The notes beneath the pieces are model-generated. The model saw nothing but the letters and a program-made list of their open reading frames with translations, searched no databases and was not told where the DNA came from. From contig DASTMK010000071.1 of assembly GCA_035714225.1 (NCBI GenBank), forward strand, positions 1 to 14,686: DNA of 14,686 nt, in the 5' to 3' direction. Position numbers and translations under genes: made by a program. Of the stretch, positions 7,091-14,648 are shown one piece after another. How positions within the stretch are numbered: the stretch's first letter is position 1; each line of letters starts with the position of its first letter. This stretch comes from CAADGY01 sp035714225. Its GTDB lineage: Bacteria; Acidobacteriota; Terriglobia; Bryobacterales; Bryobacteraceae.

Positions 7091-8569
7091 TTAGTCTCCA
7101 GCCGAGAGCCGCGGATCGGGCATTGGGTGGCCGATCGCGAAATGATAGACGGCCTGGTCTTCTCCGGTTTCGAGGTCGAGATAGTGGTGCACGCGTTCGT
7201 CGAAAAACGCGCCGATGCCCGTCGCCCCAAGTCCGAGCGCTTCAGCGGCCAGATACATCCTGTGACCAACGGCACCGGCCTCAAAATGCACGTAGCGATA
7301 CCCGCGGTCGCCATGGAGGCGGGTCGCGCGCTCGAGGTCGCCGGTTATTGAAAACGCCACGCAGGCGTTTCCGGCGAGATCCTGTCCCAGGCTTAGACCG
7401 GCAGCGGCCACACGCTGGTCACCGGACCGGATGCGCTCGAGCGCCGATTCGCCGGGCCAGTACCGATACACGCCCGGCTCGAGACCTTCGACGCGGTGCA
7501 CATAAAGATACATCCGGAGGAAAGACCCGGAGCTGAAATCGCCGGCGAGCGAGCCGCTGGCGGCCTGAAGAACGGCGGACAGCTCGCTGAGCGTCATCGA
7601 CGATTCTCCACCGATGAAATCCAGGGCCGAACGCCGTCGCCGCGCGACATGTCCAAACGCGGTAGGGGCCGGGGCTGGTTCCGGCAACCGGGTGCCGCCT
7701 GACGGGACTACGCCAGCGGGCGGGTCGCCGCGCACCGGCATCTCGCCCAACCGCTTCGTAGCTGTATGAATGCTGTCAATGAGGGGATAGGAGCGGGTTT
7801 TTTCAGAAAGCCGGTTGGGCTCGCCTCCCAACCACAACGGCGTTTTCGTGTCCGGTTCGCCGGCCGGAATCGCACCGCGCAATTCGATGAGCAGCATCGG
7901 CCATTCGTCCTGGGCAAAGCCGCAGCGGCTTGACACTTCATCGTCGGGGAAACAGCCGAATGCATGAGCCTGGCAGCCCATGGCGAGAGCTGCCGTGGCC
8001 AACGCCTGCCAGGCGTGGCCGATGTCAAGCAGGCAATAACGATACGCCCGGTTGCCATACTTCCAGGCTTCGCGCCACGCGATGCTGGTCAGCACAAACA
8101 GCAGCGGCGCGGTATTCTGTTCGCCCGGTATTTCGAATAATCCGGTTGCACGCTGCTCGGCCATGTGGGACGAGACGCGGTAGTGGTACAGCCCATCGGG
8201 CCAGTTCTTGAGCCCCCGCGTCACGAAGTGGAACTCCGTGGGATGCAGGTTTCCGGAAGACGGGTTTACGCGAAGCGCATATTTGTAACCGGTGGACGGA
8301 ACGATTTTGGCCGCGCTGATGGCGGCGGAATAGAACAACAGTTGAGACAGAAACGCCGCACCCTCTGAGGTTTCAACCTGCCCCTTGATACCACTCAGAA
8401 CCTGTAACGCCGGGACAGGAGGTGGAGGTGGATCGGCGGGCAAATCCAGCACCGGTACACCCTCGTAGTGCCGGAACGGGTCCGGCATGTTGTTCCAGTC
8501 CAGAACGTGCTGCGACCGCCGTAGGGATTCGACGCTGTGCCGGGTCGCTTCGTGATACTCCTGCCACAT
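7091..8569 (-). CDS. SagB/ThcOx-family dehydrogenase, two tandem nitroreductase domains
   Basis: The 492-residue protein holds two nitroreductase-like FMN-binding domains. The N-terminal one shows the SagB-type opening HSVESLRRSQHVLDW followed by PDPFRHYEGVPVLDLP, then KYALRVNPSSGNLHPTEFHF (about 96-115, the SagB 'R-PS-G-LHP' motif) and RAYRYCLLDIGHAWQ. The C-terminal one starts near 310 with ARRRRSALDF and ends with GYRYVHFEAGAVGHRMYLA, GLGATGIGAFFDE and YHFAIGHP, the usual closing motifs. SagB enzymes oxidise azolines to azoles in thiazole/oxazole peptides, but no YcaO cyclodehydratase or precursor peptide is visible here, so another flavin-dependent oxidation or reduction is more likely. 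No signal peptide is present, so it should be cytoplasmic. The ATG at 8569 is preceded directly by GTG at 8572, and either may be used; a TGA lies just before both. It is the first gene of the minus-strand array. Confidence 0.88.
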   Translation of the reverse strand: MWQEYHEATRHSVESLRRSQHVLDWNNMPDPFRHYEGVPVLDLPADPPPPPVPALQVLSGIKGQVETSEGAAFLSQLLFYSAAISAAKIVPSTGYKYALRVNPSSGNLHPTEFHFVTRGLKNWPDGLYHYRVSSHMAEQRATGLFEIPGEQNTAPLLFVLTSIAWREAWKYGNRAYRYCLLDIGHAWQALATAALAMGCQAHAFGCFPDDEVSSRCGFAQDEWPMLLIELRGAIPAGEPDTKTPLWLGGEPNRLSEKTRSYPLIDSIHTATKRLGEMPVRGDPPAGVVPSGGTRLPEPAPAPTAFGHVARRRRSALDFIGGESSMTLSELSAVLQAASGSLAGDFSSGSFLRMYLYVHRVEGLEPGVYRYWPGESALERIRSGDQRVAAAGLSLGQDLAGNACVAFSITGDLERATRLHGDRGYRYVHFEAGAVGHRMYLAAEALGLGATGIGAFFDERVHHYLDLETGEDQAVYHFAIGHPMPDPRLSAGD

Positions 8570-8572
8570 CAC

Positions 8573-8694
8573 TCAGCTTAGCAATCCTGGGTTCGGGAAG
8601 GACTTCTGAAACCAGACCGTTCCCGGACGCGTACACAATATCGAGCAGTGCCTTCCCGTTCCCCTGTTCAGGCCGGCTCGGAAAGTGAGCGTCG
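8573..8694. promoter_or_regulatory. Divergent intergenic region, presumed promoters for both sides
   Basis: About 120 bases separate the divergent starts of the nitroreductase (-) and the VWFA protein (+). Promoters for the six-gene array and the VWFA gene should lie here by position. I found no convincing -35/-10 pair; TACACA at 8632-8637 (+) is the best -10-like hexamer but has no good -35. The plus side has GGAAAG followed by GTGAG about 8-13 bases before the ATG at 8695, a usable ribosome site. Confidence 0.4.
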
Positions 8695-10074
8695 ATGGGG
8701 CGTGGATGTTGTCTCCTGATTTTCTTTTTAGGCACGGTGGGCCTTATCCCCGGTGCCACGGAGGAAACCCCATCGCAGGATGCAGACGTCGTTTTCCGCA
8801 GCGATGTGTCGCTGGTCCGGGTAGACGCACAGGTACTCGACCGCAACAACCGCGCCATTACCGGTCTTCACGCCGAAGACTTCATTCTGCGGGAAGAAGG
8901 CCAGCCGCAGCAGATCCGGAACTTCGAGAGCGAAGAAATGCCCGTTGACGTCTTGCTCCTGCTCGATGTCAGCGGGAGTATGCGTCCGCATGTCGAGCGG
9001 ATTGCATCGGCGGCGCACCAGGCCCTGGCCGTACTCGGATCCGGGGATCGTGTCGCCATCATGGTTTTTGACCGTTCCACGCGAATTCGTCTTCCGTTCC
9101 GTGCCAACCGGCAGGAGGTGCAGAGCGGCCTGGACGCTGTGGTACGCGAGGAAAGCTTCAACGGCGGCACCGACATTACACGCGCTTTGATGGATGCATC
9201 CCGCTACGTTGCCAGAGAAGCCCGGCGGGAGGCGCGCCGCGCCATTGTCATCCTTACGGACGACCGGACGGAGCGCGGGCGCGACGAAGCGGGCGTCTCC
9301 CGTGCGCTGGCGGAAGCGGACGCGGTGCTCAGCGCGCTCCTCGCACCGGATGCCCTGCGCGGCCGTTCCGGTTATCCGGGGCCGCACGGTGGCGGCACGT
9401 GGCCCGGTGGAGGTTCGGCTGGCGGTCCTTTGGGCGATATCATTTTGGGCCGGCGCCGGGGCCCTTACGGAGGAGGCGGTAGAACGGGTCCCGTAATTCT
9501 GGGACCGCAAACCGCTTCGGCGGGCACCGCGGAGATTGCGCGTTCTTCTGGTGGAGACGCAATGAGCGTCGACGACGCCGAAGCATTCGAGACTACGCTG
9601 GCCCGCATGCGGCAGCGATATGCCCTGCATTTTTATTTGCCCGATGGGACTCATCCCGGCCAGGAACGCAACATCACGGTCGAACTGGCGAGCGCGGCCG
9701 GGCGGCGCTACCCCGGTGCGGAAGTGCGATACCGGCGCACCTATCTTTCTCCGGGTGGAGCCGGCACATCCGATCCGGTCTTGATCAGCCATGTTCCGGA
9801 CAATCCGCAGGCCGGGCCGGCAGATGACGAACCGCCACGTCTCCAGAGACGGAAAGGCGTCAGCGAAGCCTCAACCCGGTCGGCGAGGGGACCGATAACG
9901 GCGGATAGCGAACGCACCGGCAACCCGCGCGCGAACGCTCAGGATGTGCCTGCGCCTCGCGAAGGCTGGCGCCGTGCCGATGAAGCCGCGACAGCGGCGG
10001 ATACTCCGCCACCGGCCCAGCCGGATGCCAAACCGGGCCGCTGGCGGAAACTGGAACCGGGTGAAGAGCCTTAA
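8695..10074 (+). CDS. Exported VWFA-related (acidobacterial type) domain protein
   Basis: The 459-residue protein starts with a hydrophobic leader (CCLLIFFLGTVGLIP, 5-19), probably a Sec signal peptide. A short beta-rich N-domain follows (VFRSDVSLVRVDAQVLDRNN, GLHAEDFILREEGQPQQI), typical of the acidobacterial VWFA-related family (TIGR03436). The A domain has an intact metal-ion-dependent adhesion site: DVSGSM (D91, S93, S95), T159 in GGTDITRAL and D189 in ILTDD. A glycine-rich insert (about 223-270, with PHGGGTWPGGGSAGG and RRRGPYGGGGRTG) interrupts the domain before its last helix and strand (TTLARMRQRYALHFYL, 300-314). Residues 352-459 are rich in Pro, Gly, Arg and Glu and look disordered. 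Such proteins are thought to act in extracytoplasmic protein binding; the partner is unknown. The gene diverges from the array and ends 10 bases from the convergent TonB receptor gene. Confidence 0.88.
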   Translation: MGRGCCLLIFFLGTVGLIPGATEETPSQDADVVFRSDVSLVRVDAQVLDRNNRAITGLHAEDFILREEGQPQQIRNFESEEMPVDVLLLLDVSGSMRPHVERIASAAHQALAVLGSGDRVAIMVFDRSTRIRLPFRANRQEVQSGLDAVVREESFNGGTDITRALMDASRYVAREARREARRAIVILTDDRTERGRDEAGVSRALAEADAVLSALLAPDALRGRSGYPGPHGGGTWPGGGSAGGPLGDIILGRRRGPYGGGGRTGPVILGPQTASAGTAEIARSSGGDAMSVDDAEAFETTLARMRQRYALHFYLPDGTHPGQERNITVELASAAGRRYPGAEVRYRRTYLSPGGAGTSDPVLISHVPDNPQAGPADDEPPRLQRRKGVSEASTRSARGPITADSERTGNPRANAQDVPAPREGWRRADEAATAADTPPPAQPDAKPGRWRKLEPGEEP

Positions 10075-10084
10075 GCGAAGCTCC

Positions 10085-12376
10085 TTACCACTCGAAACGT
10101 ACGCCCAGGCGGAACGACCTCGCGCCCGGCTGGTCGCCTGTCGACGCGCCGTTTACGCCTCCGACGCCGCTGATGACGCCGACATTCGCCACCTGGCTGA
10201 TATTGACCGCCGGGTTGCTCCAGTTCGGATGATTGAAGAAATTGGTTGCCGTCATTTCCAATCGCAGGCGCATCTTCTCCGTGAAGATGAAGTTCTTGTG
10301 GAACCCGGTATGCCAGACGTTCACATCCGGGCCTTTGATGACGCCCTTAGCCGACGTGCCGAAGCTGCCCGCATTCGGAGCGTCGAACGCGGACGGATCA
10401 AACCACTGGTTCACGCTGCGCTGGTCTGACGGTAGATTGGCATTCTGCAGATGGTCGGGCCGGATTTCCACGTTCGCCCGTGTCCTGCTGTTGGTGAATG
10501 CTGTGCCAGTCGGATCCGGACCCGTCCACAGAGGTGTGAGGAACTGGCCGGAGAAATAGCTGTAGATGCCGCTGACTTCCCACCCGCCAACAATCAGGTT
10601 TGTCAGCCGCGATGCGCCCGAGAGGAACGTACGGCCCCGGCCGAACGGAAGCTCGTAGATGAAGTTGAGATTGTAGCGGTGTGTCGGGATATCCTGCGAT
10701 ACCGCCACCTCGCGACTGCGGTCAAACGGATTCTCCAACGCCTGGCCGCGTTCCAGATCGAAGACGTCCCGCGCCCAGGTCCACGAAGTCTGGAAGTACA
10801 GCCCGTGAGAGAAGCTGCGCTCGGCTTCGACCGTCAGCCCGTTATATTGATGTCCGGCGCCGTTGGTGAAGTAGCTGATGCCGGGATACTGCGGGAACGG
10901 ACGTGGCTTGTCAACGAAGGGCCGGTCATCCGGAACGGGTGCGTTGTAGTTGTAGTTGTAGTCGCCTTTCCGCGTATTCGTCCCGATATAGGAGGCACGG
11001 AAACCGGTGCCCCAACGCTGATGCTCGATCGTCACGTTGTACTGCATGCTGTAAGGCATCAAAAGGTTGGGATTGACCGCTGCCGGAATGCCGACCGTCG
11101 AAGGACCCGCACTGCCGGTGGCGGGGAATACGCGCGGAAAAATCACGTCCGGATTGTTCGCCGGGTTCGTATAGGTCGGCTCGTTCAGGACATAGGGAAT
11201 CCCGCCCATATTCAGGTTGCGGGGAACCACGTCGAAGAAGAAGCCATACCCGGCACGGAAAACGGTCCTGTTGCCCCATGGCCGGTAGGCGAGCCCGACA
11301 CGCGGCGCGAAGTTGTTCCTGTCTGTCCGGACCAGGGTCCGGTTCGGCAGTCCCAATTCGCCGGCATTCACGATGCCCACGTAGCCCTCGGGGAACAACG
11401 GGCTGACCTTGGACTGGGAGCCTTCCGGCACCACGATTCTGCCGGAGCCGATGTCGAACATCGATATACGGTCGTTTTCTTCGCGCCAGCCCGGATGCAA
11501 CTCGTAGCGGAGTCCCAGGTTCAAGGTCAACTTATTGTTCACCTTGAAATCGTCCACAACAAAGAAGTCATACTGCCACCGGAGCCGGTCTACGCGGATC
11601 GGTGGAAACGCCCGCGCAGCCGACGTGGGAATTCCGAGCAGGAAGTCGGCATAAGGATGCCCTTGTCCCGCTCGCCCGGCGCTGGTAAATGTATTCGAGA
11701 AGGTGAGCGTGCCAAAAAGGTTGGCGTTAGCAGACATGTCATCCCACTCGATGCGGCTGAGATTAAAGCCCACCTTGAAATTGTGGCGGCCGCGGAACCA
11801 GCTTACGTGATCCTGGAAATCGTGAAGGTAGTTGCGAAAACCCGGACGGGTGTAATTGGGCTGTGTGATACCCTCCAGTCCGACGCCGGCCCACATGACA
11901 CGCAGAATGCCGCTGATATCCGGCAGGTCGGGCGCCAGACCCACCAGCCCCAATTCGTTGACGAGAGAAGGTCCGTTGATCGGCCCTTCGACCGGGTTGT
12001 TGTTCAGCACGACCCCCCAGCGAAATTCATTCAGCAAGGTTGCGCTGAACGTATGGGTATAGGAGACCGTGGCGGCGCGATTGTCCCGCTGCTGAAAGCG
12101 GCGGCCGATGGTCGGCAGGTTTCCTTCATAAGGACGGTTGAAGGCGCGGTGCCACGTATACCGTCCGAAGATATTGTCGCGATCTGAAAAACGGTGATCG
12201 ATTCGCGTGGTCCAGTAGGTGGATGGATCCCGCGGCCGGATCTTGTTTTCACGATAGTTCTGACTGGTCAGTACATTCGGGTCCCCGAAATTAGGAAGCG
12301 GATAGAACCGCTCCTGGATATTTTGCGAAACGGGATTGATCCGGCTGGCCGGTAAGCGGATCGTTGATGGTGACAC
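10085..12376 (-). CDS. TonB-dependent receptor, C-terminal beta-barrel part (frameshifted)
   Basis: This frame encodes most of the outer-membrane barrel of an Oar-like TonB-dependent receptor, the kind with an N-terminal carboxypeptidase-regulatory domain that is abundant in Acidobacteriota. From ASRINPVSQNIQERFYPLPN (10-29) onward it reads as normal receptor: TTRIDHRFSDRDNIFGRYTW, NFKVGFNLSRIEWDD, NNKLTLNLGLRYELHPGW, NNFAPRVGLAYRPWGNRT and the closing strand SFRLGVRFEW with a terminal aromatic residue, as expected for recognition by the barrel assembly machinery. The GTG used as first codon is only the first possible start in this frame; residues 1-9 are an out-of-frame reading of the upstream part. 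The N-terminal half (12291-13358) lies in another frame. Together they would give roughly 1,090-1,100 residues, normal for the family. Without the N-terminal signal peptide and plug this part alone cannot be exported, so it is probably inactive unless the shift is a sequencing error. Confidence 0.88.
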   Translation of the reverse strand: MSPSTIRLPASRINPVSQNIQERFYPLPNFGDPNVLTSQNYRENKIRPRDPSTYWTTRIDHRFSDRDNIFGRYTWHRAFNRPYEGNLPTIGRRFQQRDNRAATVSYTHTFSATLLNEFRWGVVLNNNPVEGPINGPSLVNELGLVGLAPDLPDISGILRVMWAGVGLEGITQPNYTRPGFRNYLHDFQDHVSWFRGRHNFKVGFNLSRIEWDDMSANANLFGTLTFSNTFTSAGRAGQGHPYADFLLGIPTSAARAFPPIRVDRLRWQYDFFVVDDFKVNNKLTLNLGLRYELHPGWREENDRISMFDIGSGRIVVPEGSQSKVSPLFPEGYVGIVNAGELGLPNRTLVRTDRNNFAPRVGLAYRPWGNRTVFRAGYGFFFDVVPRNLNMGGIPYVLNEPTYTNPANNPDVIFPRVFPATGSAGPSTVGIPAAVNPNLLMPYSMQYNVTIEHQRWGTGFRASYIGTNTRKGDYNYNYNAPVPDDRPFVDKPRPFPQYPGISYFTNGAGHQYNGLTVEAERSFSHGLYFQTSWTWARDVFDLERGQALENPFDRSREVAVSQDIPTHRYNLNFIYELPFGRGRTFLSGASRLTNLIVGGWEVSGIYSYFSGQFLTPLWTGPDPTGTAFTNSRTRANVEIRPDHLQNANLPSDQRSVNQWFDPSAFDAPNAGSFGTSAKGVIKGPDVNVWHTGFHKNFIFTEKMRLRLEMTATNFFNHPNWSNPAVNISQVANVGVISGVGGVNGASTGDQPGARSFRLGVRFEW

Positions 12377-13358
12377 CTAACCCTGAAAAGTCGCCACTCC
12401 GCCATGGCTGTGGCGGTACCGTCGGGTTCAGAAGCTGCTGAACCGGGCTGCCACGTGATGTTTCAAACGAAAAAAAGAAGAATGTTTTGTTGCGGCCGTC
12501 ATACAGCTTCGGCAGATAGACGGGACCGCCGGCGCTGCCGCCCGGTGTATGGGAGATGCCTGTGCCCCGGCTCGGTGAAAATGGATTCCGCGCCCGGAAC
12601 CATGGCGTGGAGTAGTAGTCGAACAGACTTCCGTGGAATTCGTTCGTCCCGGATTTGGAGATAATCGTCACCTGGCCGATCGTGCCGAATTCCGCGGTGT
12701 TGTTCGACATGTCGATCTTCAGTTCCTGGAACGATTCGATATAGTTCGCCAAAGGTCCAATCTGCGTTTCGTCCACGCCGTCGCTCATCGTGGTTCCGTC
12801 AATGGCCCAGTGCGATTGATTGCCCCGGCTGCCGGCGAAACGAATCGTGCTGTTGGTGGCCGCCTGGAGCACGTTCGGCGAAAGCGCCAGGAATGCCCAT
12901 AAGCCACGCGTGTTCAGCGGCAGCGTGTTCAACTGCATGGAATCCTTCGTGTCGCTGATGCGGGCTGTTTCGGTTTCGATCAGCGTGGCACCCGCGCTAA
13001 CTTCCACAACGGTATCCACACTTCCTACCTCGAAGCGGATGTCTACGCGGCGCACATCGCGGCTGGTCAACGTAATGTCCTGTGCTACGAATTCCTTGAA
13101 GCCGGTGGCCTGTGCCCGAAGCTCGTAGCGTCCCTGGTTGAGCTGCGGAATGATGTAATTGCCAACGTCGTTGGTGAACGCTTCTGTCTTAATGCCCGTG
13201 TCAACATTCGTCGCCGTCACACGCGCGTTCGCGATAACGGCTCCAGTGGCATCGACAGCGGTTCCCGTGATCGTGGCGAAGGTTGTTTGTGCGTGTGCCG
13301 CGCTGGAAAAGAGCAGTGCGAACACAGTTATCGAGGAGGCGAACGAATGGGTTTTCAT
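12291..13358 (-). CDS. TonB-dependent receptor, N-terminal part (frameshifted): signal peptide, regulatory domain, plug
   Basis: The 355-residue product has a clear Sec signal peptide (SSITVFALLFSSAAHAQ, cleavage after AHA at 23). Next comes a carboxypeptidase-regulatory-like beta-sandwich (about 26-110: TITGTAVDATGAVIANARV, NVGNYIIPQL-like segment at 63-73, GFKEFVAQDITL), then the plug domain (about 113-245: NTLPLNTRGLWAFLALSPNV, FAGSRGNQSHWAIDG, IESFQELKIDMSNNTAEFG, GQVTIISKSGTNEFHGSLF). The first barrel elements follow to about 337 (KTFFFFSFETSRG, GVTINDPLTGQP). After that the frame departs from the family and stops within 20 residues. The correct continuation is in the frame ending at 10085. 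The start ATG has GGAGG three bases upstream and a near-consensus promoter. The receptor would import a large substrate across the outer membrane; which one cannot be told. Confidence 0.9.
   Translation of the reverse strand: MKTHSFASSITVFALLFSSAAHAQTTFATITGTAVDATGAVIANARVTATNVDTGIKTEAFTNDVGNYIIPQLNQGRYELRAQATGFKEFVAQDITLTSRDVRRVDIRFEVGSVDTVVEVSAGATLIETETARISDTKDSMQLNTLPLNTRGLWAFLALSPNVLQAATNSTIRFAGSRGNQSHWAIDGTTMSDGVDETQIGPLANYIESFQELKIDMSNNTAEFGTIGQVTIISKSGTNEFHGSLFDYYSTPWFRARNPFSPSRGTGISHTPGGSAGGPVYLPKLYDGRNKTFFFFSFETSRGSPVQQLLNPTVPPQPWRSGDFSGLGVTINDPLTGQPDQSRFAKYPGAVLSAS
12341..12376 (-). other. Frameshift junction in the TonB receptor
   Basis: On the minus strand the reading ...DPLTGQP in the upstream frame must pass into ASRINPVSQ in the downstream frame at CCGGCCAGCC (12343-12352). 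In related receptors about nine or ten residues of the form QPFPGN.IP separate these two motifs, and they are missing here. The ten bases can be read as T-G-Q-P in the first frame and P-A-S in the second. This is what a deletion between two copies of the sequence would leave. Confidence 0.75.
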
Positions 13359-13361
13359 ATT

Positions 13362-13366
13362 CCTCC
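13362..13366 (-). promoter_or_regulatory. Ribosome binding site of the TonB receptor
   Basis: GGAGG on the minus strand, three bases before the ATG at 13358. The spacing is short, but the sequence is a full Shine-Dalgarno core, and this ATG is the only start that gives the signal peptide. Confidence 0.7.
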
Positions 13367-13397
13367 GGGTTTTGACAGAACTACGAACAACCGACCC

Positions 13398-14648
13398 CTA
13401 CTTGATTTGAACTATAGCATTGAGCCAAAGTCGGGTCAAGGCGAAATGCCTGTAAAATCTATCCGTAGGCGGCGCGCGCAACGGGGTTGTCGAGCACGGA
13501 CCGATCACCGCCAAATAGCAGCCTGTCGGTAGTTTGTCAATCTGTCCGGTTTCATTCACACGTGATCTGTCCGCATCAGTAAATACCACCTGAAGATCCT
13601 TTTGTGTCTTCTCCAGTTGCCAGCGCCGCTCGCCAATCGCAACCGTGTTGTCCTTTTCAACGACCCGCTCGGTTTGCAGCGTGAACACCCAGTTCAGGTC
13701 GCTGCGCGTACTTCGCCGGAACGCCGTCCCCTTCTCCTTGGCTGCCACGGTGAACTTCCCGTTGAACTCCGCAATGTATCGCTCTCGCAGGAATCGGTTC
13801 GCCTCTTCCACCGTCGTGATACCCGCCACCCGCAGTTCCTGCGGCAGCCGGCCTTGCCACGTCCCGAAGCTCCGCTCCCCGCGCCCCCGCGCCTGCGGCG
13901 AATAGGCCGGGACCATCTGCACCCCCAACTCCTTCATCGCCCGCCCGATCTGCGTCAGCCGGTGCTTATCCACCTTCTCGCCCGCCTTCGGCGTCACGAA
14001 GAAATGACTCCCACGGTCGCTATACAGCGCACAGAAGATCCCTTTGCGCTCGATCACCTCCCGCAGCGCCGCCATCACCGTCCGCGTCGATTCCTCTTCC
14101 ACCAACTGCGCGTAGTAGATCTCCTTGGTCGCATCGTCCAGAATCACGATCAGGTCGTACCTGCGCTCGTCGCAGAACCAGCGGTGCTTGCTCCCGTCGA
14201 TGTGCAGCAGCATCCCCGTCATCGGCCTCGGCTCCCTCCTCCTCCGATGCTTGCCCCGCCGGCCCCGCCTGGCCACCAGCCCCGCTCCCTGCAGCGCCTT
14301 CTGCACCCACGTGTAACTCAGCTCGATCCCATGCACCTCCTTCAACTTCTCGTGAAAGTGCCGAATGTTGAAATCGCGATACGTCTCCTGGTACAACTTC
14401 AGCACCTGCCCGGCCACCTCCAACCGCACCCGCTTGTCGCTCGGCTTGCCTTTGCGCCGGTCCGCCAGCCCCGAATAGCCATCCTCTTCCAGCCGCTCCC
14501 GCCATCGCCTCATCGTCCGGTCGGTGACTCCGATGATCTCGGCCGCCTCCCACCAGGTGATCCTCTTGGCCATCGCCTTCAACAGCACGTCTTGTAGTTT
14601 CATCATCCGCTCCACTTCCGCGGCCGAGTATCGCTGGCTCGTTTTCAC
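13398..14648 (-). CDS. ISNCY-type DDE transposase, C-terminus replaced by read-through
   Basis: The 416-codon frame encodes a transposase of the ISNCY type. An N-terminal helix-turn-helix (about 29-60: RITWWEAAEIIGVTDRTMRR and following) is followed by a second DNA-binding region (FNIRHFHEKLKEVHGIELSY) and the integrase-like catalytic core: D151 in LHIDGSKHRW, D211 in LYSDRGSHFF and E258 in ARGRGERSFGTWQ. The spacing suits a DDE active site, and all three acids are present. After WQLEKT (343-348) the usual tail of about 50-60 residues is missing. The remaining frame runs through the presumed element end at residue 369 (Gln, codon at 13542-13544) and adds 47 codons of neighbouring DNA. The start is GTG at 14648, with GGAG just before it; Met15/Met16 are alternatives. 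Whether the shortened protein still moves the element is uncertain. Confidence 0.88.
   Translation of the reverse strand: MKTSQRYSAAEVERMMKLQDVLLKAMAKRITWWEAAEIIGVTDRTMRRWRERLEEDGYSGLADRRKGKPSDKRVRLEVAGQVLKLYQETYRDFNIRHFHEKLKEVHGIELSYTWVQKALQGAGLVARRGRRGKHRRRREPRPMTGMLLHIDGSKHRWFCDERRYDLIVILDDATKEIYYAQLVEEESTRTVMAALREVIERKGIFCALYSDRGSHFFVTPKAGEKVDKHRLTQIGRAMKELGVQMVPAYSPQARGRGERSFGTWQGRLPQELRVAGITTVEEANRFLRERYIAEFNGKFTVAAKEKGTAFRRSTRSDLNWVFTLQTERVVEKDNTVAIGERRWQLEKTQKDLQVVFTDADRSRVNETGQIDKLPTGCYLAVIGPCSTTPLRAPPTDRFYRHFALTRLWLNAIVQIK
13411..13439 (-). promoter_or_regulatory. Near-consensus sigma-70 promoter of the TonB receptor
   Basis: On the minus strand, TTGACC (13434-13439) and TATAGT (13411-13416) are separated by exactly 17 bases. 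Each hexamer matches consensus at five of six positions. Transcription would begin near 13404 and leave an untranslated leader of about 45 bases before the ATG at 13358. The promoter lies inside the nominal 3' end of the transposase frame, which supports reading that stretch as host DNA and not as part of the insertion sequence. Confidence 0.75.
13523..13573 (+). repeat. Repeated CTGTC(C/G)G motif at the element end
   Basis: Three related heptamers lie close together: CTGTCGG (13523), CTGTCCG (13542) and CTGTCCG (13567), at distances of 19 and 25 bases. Multiple short repeats at an end are common transposase-binding sites in insertion sequences. The inner two flank a GTTTCATTCACACGTGAT stretch that contains the palindrome CACGTG. 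Confidence 0.5.

Noticed and set aside
8373..8858. Minus-strand frame of 161 codons across the divergent region
   Set aside because: It overlaps both divergent genes in another frame, and the product has no family features.
8728..9792. A 354-codon minus-strand frame opposite the VWFA gene
   Set aside because: No recognisable motif, and the opposite strand has an intact VWFA metal site and signal peptide.
10057..10084. Hairpin GAGCCTTAAGCGAAGCTC as a two-way terminator between the convergent genes
   Set aside because: The stem has only four uninterrupted pairs and no T-run follows on either strand.
10451..12187. A 578-codon open frame on the plus strand, antisense to the TonB receptor
   Set aside because: Its translation lacks domain-like features and is rich in Arg, Val and Pro, as expected for the complement of a GC-rich gene; the minus strand carries a clear receptor barrel.
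13602..14597. A 331-codon plus-strand frame opposite the transposase
   Set aside because: The product is mostly Leu, Pro, His and Arg repeats, a typical shadow of the transposase gene.
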